Positions 54,545 to 64,000 of a DNA stretch of 64,000 bases are shown piece by piece. Position numbers and translations under genes: made by a program. This DNA is from Cercis canadensis. Its lineage: Eukaryota; Streptophyta; Magnoliopsida; Fabales; Fabaceae. Position 1 is the stretch's first letter. Each line of letters opens with the position of its first letter. The notes under the pieces were generated by a model, which saw nothing but the letters and a program-made list of their open reading frames with translations, was not told the DNA's origin and searched no databases. The DNA is taken from contig QAOA01008487.1 in assembly GCA_003255065.1 (NCBI GenBank), forward strand, positions 295,207 through 359,206, in the 5' to 3' direction.

Positions 54545-55095
54545 CACTACAAGAATTTTGCAGAATTCCAACGGAATTTTTCCGTTGGAATTTTAAGTTC
54601 CAACGGAAATTCTAACGGAATTTTGGTCGTTAGAAAAAAGTCGTTGAAATCTGAAAATTCCAACGGAAAAATAATTCCAACGGTAATTCCAATGGTATTT
54701 TACCGTTGGAATTCATAGTAGAAAAATAAAAATTTCACAGAAATTCCAACGGTAATTCCCACGGAAATTACCGTTGGAATTTTTTCGAAAAAGTCCAACG
54801 GTAATTTCCGTTGGAATTACCGTTAGAATTTATATTTTAATAAATTAATTTTTTATTTTATACTTTTTTTTAAAAAATTCCAACGGTATTTTCCGTTGGA
54901 ATTACTGTTGGAATTTTGATTTTATTAATTAAATTTTTTTTCATACATTTTTTTTAAAAACATTCCAACGGTATTTTCCGTTGGAATTACCGTTGAAATT
55001 TTTATTTTATTAATTAAATTAAATTTTATTTCATACATTTTTTTTTAAAAATTCCAACGGTATTTTTCGTTGGAATTTCCGTTGGAATTTTCTAA
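54545..55095. repeat. CACTA terminal repeat and subterminal TTCCAACGG array
   Basis: About twenty copies of TTCCAACGG or its complement CCGTTGGAA, in both orientations, many as back-to-back palindromes such as TTCCAACGG-TATTTT-CCGTTGGAA. Three longer quasi-repeats of about 80-85 bp lie at 54820-55075. In En/Spm such subterminal motifs are binding sites for the TNPA protein. Confidence 0.9.
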
Positions 55096-55334
55096 AATCC
55101 CTGCCCAATCCATTCTATTTATTTTGTAGCCCAATTCTAGCAAATCAGAACAATTCCAACAAATCAGAACATTTCCAACAAGTCCAAAAACAATTCCAGC
55201 AAATCAGAAAATTCATATTCAAAATAATCAAGCTTCTCAGGAATCATCTCCTAAACTATTCAAATACGAAAAAATATGCAGTATGTAATATATGTAAAGA
55301 AATATAAAACAGAGTAAGAGATACAAATTAACTC

Positions 55335-57148
55335 CTAAACATCTGAAGAATCATCTCCTAAGTTCTCATCATCCTCGTCATCTTCATTAATAGTTGGAGG
55401 TCGTAATGACGTAGTAGGTGCAGGCTCTGAGTTGTTAGGTCGATAATGCATGCCTCCAGTGAATTGCTGAAAATATTCTTTCAATGTAGCCAATTCACTC
55501 TCAAGTTGGGAGACTCGTAGATAGGACTGTCTTTGGGACTGCAACTCAGACCGTTGAGTGTTCAACTCCGCCTCAAGTTGTGCAACCTGGTCACCATGAG
55601 TACGTTGCTGTTCCTCCAATTGGGTCTCAAGAACTGCAATACGCTGCTGCATCTGAGTAAGGTCATCAGTGTTGGGTGCAGTAGTGGCAGACTGAGACTC
55701 GGACCCGGATGAAGAATAGAATTACTGCAATACGCTGCTGCATCTGAGTAAGGTCATCAGTGTTGGGTGTAGTAGTGGCTGACTGAGACCCGGACCCGGA
55801 TGAAGAATAGAATGCTACTTCGGATCCAAATCCATAAGCTCTACCTCTCTTATTTTTTCCCCCAGTCGCCTGGAAAAAGAGGGCAGAGTCATCAACAGAT
55901 GATCCTGAGACTGCAACATCCTCCTTTAACTTCTCAAAAGAACTCTGCATATAATTTTCAAAAGAACACAAAGCAAAAGTAATTAGTGAGAATACATTAA
56001 TTTTGCTAGAAGTATGTTATAATTAGAGATACTTACATAAGTCATTGTTGTTCTGGGTGTTGACCACTAGTTCGTCTCATCATTATAGTTTAACTTATGA
56101 AAAACCTCTGGGATGGTAGCCTCTCTCCCTAGTTCATCATTATGGTTTAACTTATGAAAAACCTCTGGGATGGTAGCCTTTCTCCCTAGCGCTTGTGTCT
56201 GAAACATATAATAAATTTATGTTAGTTATCAGTGATAAATTAAGACATACTTATAAAAATTTTGTTATCAGTAAATAAAACTTACATATCGCCTTTTATG
56301 CTCTGACACAAAAATGGAGCCACCCCGATTCAGACATCCTCCCTCACTAGCTGATCGATTCTTCTTGTTTCGCTCTGACTTATCCTTGAACTCAGGGTCA
56401 GTCCTCCACTTAACCCATAGTGCGTCAAGGACTTCCTTGGACATCCACTTTCCCTTCGACTTGCAAGCACAAATAGAGGCTAAGTTTGCTCGGACCGTGT
56501 CAGCACACTTAGCCCCCCAGATCCGCCTAATAGCAACATCATGTTGCGGATCCCACCTACAATATTTCTAAGCCAATAAAAGTGAGAAATTAGTGAGAAT
56601 ACTAGTTGAACATAATTGACAAACATAATGTGTAAAGTAAATAATATAATTTAATTATTTTTTACCTGAAATTCGACCCACCACAGATCTCTCACTTCTT
56701 GGGGAATGTCCTTCCAACCCGTCCATGGTTGTTCATACTTGGTCTTCATGACGGAAGAAATGACACCAACCGTGGCAGTGGATGGTATAAACCTATACAA
56801 TAGAAATTAGAATATTTATTATATATATAACATGTATGAAAATAGTACTAAAATTGACAACAATAAAACATAGAAACTATAGATATCATACTTTTTCCCA
56901 TTTGGTCGAACCAACATCCTACTATCAGTCGATCCACACGCCGCCGCAGTGGAGGCAACAGCAGAAGAACCTTGAGTCGATGGTGCATGTAATGGATGTA
57001 GAGGGGTGGATTCAATGGGAGTAGGAGACGGTGTATGGTCAATTTCCATGTCAGGGGGTGCAGAATAAGTCTGTAATGGAGCAGAAACTCTCCCTCTGCC
57101 TTTGCCTCGAGAGAATAAACCACGACCACGTGTGTCTGTCCTTGACAT
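55335..57148 (-). pseudogene. CACTA second gene: TNPA-like DNA-binding protein (Transposase_24 type)
   Basis: Exons inferred on the minus strand: about 57148-56893 (MSRTDTRGRGLFSRGKGRGR; Arg/Gly start, Pro/Ser-rich middle, MLVRPNGKK, donor GTATGA); about 56793-56666 (KTKYEQPWTGWKDIPQEVRD, LWWVEFQ, donor GTAAAA); about 56567-56286 (RRIWGAKCADTVRANLASIC, NRGGSIFVSEHKRRY); about 56200-56035; and 55971-55335, ending in a coiled coil (QQRIAVLETQLEEQQRTHGD). This resembles the plant En/Spm Transposase_24 protein, which binds subterminal repeats. A 57-bp tandem duplication (about 56084-56197) repeats 19 residues in frame. A 91-bp tandem duplication (55633-55814) shifts the frame and separates the coiled coil from the rest. 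Confidence 0.75.
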
Positions 57149-57252
57149 CTGTGAATAAAAAAAAATCTTAAATTAGAAGTGAGACATTAAATAAGAAATA
57201 CATTCACAAAATAATATAAAGACATAACTCAACCATAAATTAACCTTAACAA

Positions 57253-60200
57253 TTAATCACTTTCAACTAAGTAATCATTAGGGAATTCTTCCTCAGTTTC
57301 AGGGTCCTCGCTTTCAAATGATTCTTCGTCTTCTGCACCATGGTCTCCTATCTCCTCATCTGCTTCAACATGTGCATTAATTGTAATGTTCCTTAAATCT
57401 TCGCCCATATCATTAACATCTCTTAAATTATCTGCAATTTGGTCGTGAGAAGAGACTTCAATGAATTGGAAAGTTTTATCATCTTGAAATGGAGCATCCC
57501 ATAATTCAATTGTGTACATTGATTTTGTCTTAATCACCACAAACCAATCTCTCTTGTTAGGATTTGGGTATGGAGAGGGTGTAAAATATACTTGCTCCTC
57601 TTGTTGAGCAAATATAAATGTATCCTTACCATTGTATCTCCTATTCGATTTAACCTCAATAATCCCATACTTAGGACAAATTCTTGTACCTATGGGCGAA
57701 TGATCAAACTATTTACAATTGAAAAGTGTCAGTCGCTTAATAGGAATTCCAGGATACTCTATCTCAATCATCTCTTTCACAATTCCATGATATAAAACAT
57801 TTGTTCCATGAAGACCTACTCTAGAATTATTCGACTTTCGATTCTGTGCCCAAATAGATGTGTGAAAAGAATAACCGTTGACAAAATAAATTGAAAATGT
57901 CTGCACTACTCTTAAAGGCTCCCAAGCTAAATTGTACAGAAATTGATCTGCGATGTTATTATCTAGATTGTGCACCTATTAACCATTCATAAAGATTGTG
58001 TTATATCAACAGACATGTTATAATAGATAATAATCACAACTTGATTATGTAATTGTGGAAAACACTTACATAGTTTTTGAACCAAAGCACAAAATTTGAT
58101 TCTATTTGTTTATCAACTTCAATGGAGCCAAGATTAGTAATAGTTGATGTCAATGACTCAACATAAATGCTGCAATCATCATTATATCCTATTCAGCCCG
58201 AAGGTATAGAAAGTTAAAAAAATTTGAATACCATATGAAAAATATTACTTACTTCAGGAATTGTTGAACTTCAGGACAATTTAAAAGAACATATAGAGAT
58301 ATTGCGGCTACTTCATTCTTTAGAAGATAACGAGTTGTACCCGCCCCTTCACGTCGGCCAGGATAGTTAAAGATAGATAGTGGAGGATGCACAGATGACT
58401 CTCCACCATCATCATTTCGAGGCACTCTTCTATTTTTAGAATGGACATGAGACTCAAAATAATATGAACAAAATGTAGAAGTCTCCTCAAGTATGTAAGC
58501 TTCGCAAATAGAACCTTCTACATGAGCTTTATTTTTCACTTTTTTCTTGAGATGGTGTAGAAACCTATAAAAAATCGAAATGTTGCCAAGTTATTATAAT
58601 AAATACAAATGACAAGGCACTCAAATGTAATTAATTTTCAAAGGATAGATTTAGACCTCTCAAATGGATACATCCACCGATATTGTACAGGTCCACCAAC
58701 TCGTGCTTCATACACTAAATATATTGGTAAGTGCTCCATGACGTCAAAGAATGCAGGAGGGAATATCTTCTCTAATTTACACAAGATAATGGGAATATTC
58801 TTATCCATCATGTCAAGTCTACTTTCTTCTAGTGTTGGACGACATAAGTCTCGAAAGAAATAACTCAATTCAGTTAAAGATTCCCATATAGGAGTAGGCA
58901 AACAACTAAATGCAATTGGAAGCAATTTCTCCATGAAGACATGACAATCATGACTCTTCATATATTGCAAAGTGCAACTTTTCATATCAACACATCTCCC
59001 CAAGTTGGATGCATATCCATCTGGAAGTCGCAGATCTTGTACCCACTCACATATTGCTCTTTTTTTTATCCATATTCAAAGTGTATTGCGCTTTTGGTTT
59101 GATAAATTTTCCATTGCCTCTGTCTTCCAATTCCAAGGCCTTTCGTCTACAATACAAACTGAGATCCATTCTTGCCTTTACATTATCCTTAGTTTTACCT
59201 TTAACATCCATGACCGTGTTGTAAATATTTTTGAAGACATTACTCTCTGTATGCATGACATCTACATTGTGCGGGTTTAACAAGTCACACCAATACGGCA
59301 AATCCCAAAAGATACTACGTTTAGTCCAATTATGACTCTCCCCGTAACCAAGTAAATGATATTTTCCTCCAGTATCAGTTATCTTAGGAAATTGATAAAC
59401 TTGTTCAAATAAGAGATCTCCTGAGAATCGCAGAGGCGGATGACCCAATTCAATGAAACCTTTTAAGAAATTTTTCTTATTCTTACGAAAAGAATGATCC
59501 ATAGGCAAGAACTGTCGATGACAATCAAAGTAACAAACTTTTCGAGCATTTTTAGCATAAAATGCTTTCGAACCTTGCATACAAATTGGACAACCTAAAT
59601 GACCTGCTGTTTGCCAACCTGATAACATGTCATAAGCAGGGAAGTCATTGATTGTCCACATCAAAGCAGCCTTCAAGCAAAAATTTTGTTTCTTAGAAAT
59701 GTCATATGTTTGCACACCATCATCCCATAACAGTTTCAGATCATCAATCAAAGGCTGTAGGTACACATCTATCTTATTTTTTGGATTATGTGGGCCAGGA
59801 ATTATTATTGTTAGAAACATGTATTCTCTCTTCATACACATTCTAGGAGGAAGATTGTACGGAGTTAAGATTACAGGCCAACAAGAGTATATACTAGAGT
59901 TCATATTGAAAGGACTGAAACCATCAGAACACAGACTTAATCTCACATTTCTTGGTTCTGATGCAAACTCTGGATGAGTTATATTGAAATGCTTCCAGGC
60001 TTCCCCATCTGAAGGGTGTAACAACACTCCTTTCTCACATGGATTTTCATGATGCCATCTCATATATTTTGCAGTTGCATTAGAGGCAAACAATCTTTGT
60101 AATCGGGGAATTATCGGTAAATACCACATTTGTTTTTTCAGAATCTCTTTTTTTCAACTATTTTTACTTCCTCTATCCACAAAACGGGTTTCACCACAAA

Positions 60201-61563
60201 ATTTACATTCTCTATTTACTTCGCCATCACCATAATACAACATACATCCGGATGGACAACAATCTATTTTCTTATAACCACACCCAAGTTGAGACACTAA
60301 CTTCTTAGCCTGATAAAAATTATCAGGCATTCGATGACCCACAGGCAATACCTCTTTTATCAATGTGATTATCTCATCAGTACACGCATGAGGCATATTG
60401 TAATCAGACTTAATGCTCAACAGTCTAACTGCAATTGATAATACGGAATGACTCTCACATACATCCCACAAAGGAGACTATGCAGCACATAACATCTCAT
60501 AAAACTTTGCGGATTCAGAATTAGGTTCCTCTGGTTCAGGGTCAGAATAGAAACTAGAGCCCCCAGCATCAATAACCATTCGCTTATATGGATTCAAATC
60601 ATCTGAAACTAGATCAGCTTCGTATCCTCTTGTAAGAATTAGTGGTTCAGACTTCCAGGCTTCCCCATCTGAAGGGTGTGACAACACTCCTTCCTCATGT
60701 CAATTTTTATGATACTATCTCATATATTTTGCAGTTACGTTATAGGCAAACAATTTTTGTAATCGGGGAATTATCGGTAAATACCACATTTATTTTTTCA
60801 GAATCTCTTTTTTTCGGCTATTTCTACTTCCTCTATCCTTAAAACGGGTTTTATCACAAAATTTACATTCTCTATTTGTTTCGCCGTCACCATAATATAA
60901 CATATATCTAGATAAACAACAGTATATTTTCTTATAACCACACCCAAGTTGAAACACTAATTTCTTAGCCTGATAAAAATTATCAAATATTCGATGACCC
61001 ATAGGCAATACCTCCTTTATCAATGTGATTATCTCATCAGTACATTCATGAGACATATTGTAATCAGACTTAATGCTCAATGGTCTAACTGCAATTGATA
61101 ATACGGATGACTCTCACATCCATTCCACAAAGGAGACTGTGCAGCACATAGCATCTCATAAAAACTTCGCGGATTCAGAATTAGGTTCAAGGTCAGAATA
61201 GAAACTAGAGCCCCCAGTATCAATAACCATTCACTCATATGGATTCAAATGATCTGAAACTAAATTAGCTTTGTATCCTTTTCTAAGAATTACTGGTTCA
61301 GTCTCCCCATGATTATGCCAATAATAATAATGTGGCTGAAAACCTTTACTACATAAATGTTTAGCAACTTTATCTGGCTCATGAAATCTCAAGCACTTAC
61401 ATTTTAAGCATAGACACCTAAATGTTCATTCCCGTTTAAACACCTCCAGTTCTTTTGTAGTTGAAATAAATTTCTGAACACCCCATATGAATTTATCTGA
61501 TAACCTATTCCTTTGAGGATTTTTCCTATTGTACATCTAACAATGATCCTCAGGTATCTCCAT
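57253..61563 (-). pseudogene. CACTA transposase TNPD (tnp2 family)
   Basis: The minus strand starts at 61563 with MEIPEDHC, a stop, MYNRKNPQRNRL and CLKCKCLRFHEPDKVAKHL, the Transpos_assoc domain. The tnp2 region follows, interrupted by a 660-bp tandem duplication (59992-60651 and 60652-61301). The core (60129-59047) is open: LCSDGFSPFNMNSS, WTINDFPAYDMLSGWQTAGH, LGCPICM, and NVDVMHTESNVFKNI where the family usually has HIEKNV. Then DUF4218 (59003-58638 YMKSHDCHVFMEKLLPIA, LEKIFPPAFFDVMEHLPIYL, GGPVQYRWMYPFER; 58539-58249) and DUF4216 (about 57836-57520, IEIEYPGIPIKRLTLFNC, IFAQQEEQVYFTPYP), with an acidic tail to 57253. The protein would cut the CACTA ends. Stops and the duplication make it inactive as read. 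Confidence 0.88.
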
Positions 61564-62159
61564 TTATTCAAACGCTGAAATAAGATTGGATTAACTTTTT
61601 TGTTTACATATTGATCTCAACTTAAAGCTAAATGGGTATGACTTATATTTCATCATTTGAGAGTGCTTCACACTAAATAAAGCTTATACAAATAACTAGT
61701 TTAATAAAATTTCAACAGCACCTCCTCATAGTTCTCAAAGTACACAAAATATACTGCATAAGCAGTATAAATATGAACCCAGAGAAACAAAAAGAGATGA
61801 TGTAAATTTTAATAGACAAGTTACAAAATAAACTTGCATATCTAATTTAGTGAATGCACTTCTCTAAGAACAGTCCCAAAATTGGGGACTATCTAAGAGT
61901 TAACTCTAGTTAGTTAACGCTTAGATGAGTTTCTAAGTTAAATCAGTTATCCTATCTAAGAGTGTGTCTTGACAAATTTATAAAAATGGGTCACATTTTT
62001 TGCCTAATACACGCTAAAGCGTTTTTATCAGAATAGAAATGCTAAAATATTAGAGCATTTTCTATTAAAATAAAAAACATTAAATTTTTTTTTATAAAAA
62101 ATGCCAAAACCCTAAAGCTCCAGATAATATTTTTCTTGAAAAAGTAATAAAATGCAGAA
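61564..62159. other. CACTA 5' leader or flank, no terminal repeats seen
   Basis: AT-rich sequence upstream of the transposase start. The TTCCAACGG motif and a CACTA terminus expected near a complete element were not seen here. Confidence 0.5.
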
Positions 62160-62770
62160 TTAAATCTGCGTTTTCTATAAAAAAAAAAATGCAAATATGA
62201 ATATGCGTTTTTTTTCATAGAAATCCTTAAAAATTCAAAGGATTTTTATGGGTCCCACTCATACCATTCTCTTTCCCCAAACTCCATGTCTGTCTCCTTC
62301 TTTCTCCTCCCTTCAATCCTTATACGTCATACAATTTTCCTTCTTTCCTTATCTCTTACTTTCTTCTTGCTCTTCCTCTAGGGTTGAAAGGTTATTTCTT
62401 TTTGTGTTTTCTTAATGAGAGAGGGAGAAGATGAGAAGAACAGTTTTGTATTGAAAAAAAGACCCACCAAAATCCACATCCCATAAAGCAAATAACCTCC
62501 CTCTAGGATGTGAATTTTGGTGGATCTTTTTTCAATACAAAATTGTTCTTCTCCTCTTCTTCCTCTCTCATAAAGAAAACACTAAAGCAAATAACTTTCC
62601 AACTCCAGAGGAAACGCAACAAGAAAGCAAGAGACAAGGAAAGAAGGAAAGGGGTAAGACGTATAGGGGTTGAGGGGAGGAGGGAGAAGGAGACAGAAAG
62701 GGAGTTAGGGGAAAGATAAGGGTATGACTGGGACCAATAAAAATCCTTTAAATATGCATTTTCTATATAA
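62160..62770. repeat. Long imperfect palindrome (foldback element)
   Basis: The left arm about 62160-62488 is the reverse complement of the right arm about 62510-62770, with a spacer of about 20 bp. Matching pairs include GGATTTTTATGGGTCCCACT with its complement GGACCAATAAAAATCC, ATACGTCAT with GACGTAT, TCTCCTTCTTTCTCCTCCC with GGAGGGAGAAGGAGACAG, and TTGTATTGAAAAAAAGACCC with its complement near 62530. Identity by eye is roughly 80-90 percent. The frames on both strands (62503-62793, 62510-62719) are palindrome shadows. Confidence 0.88.
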
Positions 62771-64000
62771 ATTTTTTTTAGCATTTTTAGCAATGTAAAA
62801 TAATTATATTTAAATAATACATTATCACTATATATTTAAATAAACAAAAGTGCTATTCGAATAACAATCATATGCATTATAAGATAACACAAATGCTAAC
62901 AGCTCACCAAAACTAACATTCCACAATATAGACAATAAGCAATTAGTAACATTAAGCATGAATCTGTAGGAAAAATAAAATTAAACATATGACTATAAAA
63001 TTTCTGCTAACCTTTGCTTTCTATCCACAAATGCAGCAGCTAACAACCGTGTCAGTACATAATAATGAAGATACACATAGTCCCTAGCTCCAATTAATCC
63101 TCCTCACAAACACAATGCACACTTTTATCCCTTTGTGCATAAGAAAAAAAATGATAAATATAGTAAATAAGTTAATAACACAGAAGCTATTAAAATTGAA
63201 ACGCTAATCATGTGCAACACAGAAGCCAAACAGCACAACTATTTTATCCTTTACAGAATGCTTTTGTCAGTAAATTCTTGCAGACAAATTAGTTGTAATG
63301 CGAAGTTCAATTACAGAAACAAATTAAGACAAAATGTGTGGTGCTCTTTCTCATTGCTTTACCATTCCCCCTTTCTAGCTGCCAACAGAACCCAACCAAA
63401 ATCTCACCCCACTTAGCATAGTCACATTGTCCTGTATTGTGCATTTTGTTTAGCTCATTTGTTTTACAGTTCACATGGAGGTCATATTATTATTGGTCAT
63501 GCAAACAATCATTTCCTAGCATTAAGGTTTAACTCTTTATTATGTATATTTCGCTGGCAAGGGGAAATACTCCTGTTAAAAAAAGCAAATCAGAAAGGTG
63601 AAAACAATGAAGAAGAATGGAGATGCACCTATTAGTTTACTCAATAAAAAAATAAAAATAGTTGGAGAACTCAAATGGACACCATTCACTTTTGAGGCCA
63701 ACTTAAAACTGAACAACATTATGTAATTAACAATAAAATCAGCTAAAAAGCTAACCCCTTCTCTTTTACATTTATTTTCTATCATTTCCAATCTTCTTCT
63801 TCTTCTTTTAATTAAGAGCCAAAGGAGTAAGCAAGACATTACAAAACATAATAGGGCAGTTTGTGGGCAACTCAACAATTTGCTTAGTTAATTACATGTG
63901 CACACCAAATAAACAAAGGAATCAGCCAGCATAGAAAACCAGAAATCTACTGCAACTTGAAGCAAAAAGAGAATTAACAAGGTAGATGAAATTTGTACTA
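62771..64000. other. Spacer to the window edge, no gene accepted
   Basis: AT-rich sequence without a convincing gene. The minus frame 63576-63878 (100 residues, hydrophobic with one RRRRR run) matches no family I know and has no supporting context. Confidence 0.45.

Larger units (their letters stand above)
54545..61563 (-). mobile_element. CACTA (En/Spm) transposon, one end in the window
   Basis: The left terminus CACTACAAGAA at 54545 is the classic CACTA terminal repeat, placed after TAA, the probable 3-bp target duplication. About 540 bp of subterminal repeats follow, then a TNPA-like gene (55335-57148) and a TNPD/tnp2 gene (57253-61563), both on the minus strand and in the usual En/Spm order. 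The opposite terminus (TTCTTGTAGTG with matching subterminal repeats) was not found up to 64000, so it lies outside the window or is lost. Both genes are broken. Confidence 0.9.

Noticed and set aside
62503..62793. ORFs on both strands of the palindrome
   Set aside because: They arise from the same TC/AG-rich inverted arms and mirror each other; no protein family.
63576..63878. 100-residue minus-strand ORF near the right edge
   Set aside because: No recognised motif, no supporting context, length within chance expectation for AT-rich DNA with few stops in one frame.

Overview
The window is AT-rich plant nuclear DNA, most likely from a eudicot. Almost all of it is a nest of decayed transposable elements. 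The evidence for a plant is: Ty1/copia and Ty3/gypsy polyproteins of plant lineages (SIRE-like copia, chromovirus, very long Tat/Ogre-type LTRs), a CACTA (En/Spm) transposon with DUF4216 and DUF4218, plant mobile domain and PF20167-type sequences, and the first two exons of a mitochondrial NAD-malic enzyme with plant splice sites. The only host gene I recognise is this malic enzyme 5' part (6289-7919, minus strand). No rRNA, tRNA, CRISPR array or bacterial gene organisation was seen.

Layout. 1-3904: a copia element rearranged into two head-to-head pieces. 4179-5179: an internally deleted chromovirus with both LTRs and a 5-bp target duplication. 5180-8505: NAD-malic enzyme exons 1-2 with gypsy fragments in intron 1 and upstream. 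8506-16440: a second copia whose RNase H is split by a 3.57-kb solo LTR (12197-15766, duplication AGCCT) and which carries a 944-bp tandem duplication. 16441-19879: spacer with a foldback repeat. 19880-26154: a third copia (minus) split by a fourth copia (20997-26034, duplication CCATA), which is itself split by a 550-bp Mutator-like MITE with a 9-bp duplication. 26155-28819: the 3' end of another minus-strand LTR element with a degenerate plant mobile domain gene antisense to it. 28820-35016: the 3' half (integrase, 40-bp repeat array, LTR) of a minus-strand Tat/Ogre-type element. 35017-44365: a plus-strand Tat/Ogre-type element with gag but no recognisable pol. 44366-47373: minus-strand gypsy RT pieces broken by an LTR-like insertion. 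47776-49708: a near-identical second copy of 7624-9556, then a 518-bp gap. 50528-51525: a PF20167-type transposon ORF. 51953-54544: a 1.38-kb tandem duplication. 54545-61563 and beyond: a CACTA transposon. 62160-62770: a long palindrome. The rest to 64000 is spacer.

The genes do not form pathways. They are parts of mobile elements (gag, protease, integrase, reverse transcriptase/RNase H, CACTA transposases), nearly all with stops, frameshifts or deletions. The reliable order of events comes from target-site duplications and interrupted reading frames.

Assembly caution: several single N characters (16871, 33955, 36012, 41070) are flanked by the same sequence on both sides, as if overlapping contig ends had been joined without merging. 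About 2.1 kb of apparent duplication may therefore not exist in the genome. I found no convincing new biological system. The most interesting candidates are the antisense plant mobile domain gene inside an LTR element, the two differently evolved 40-bp repeat arrays in Tat/Ogre 3' regions, and the malic enzyme exons wedged between pieces of one gypsy element.
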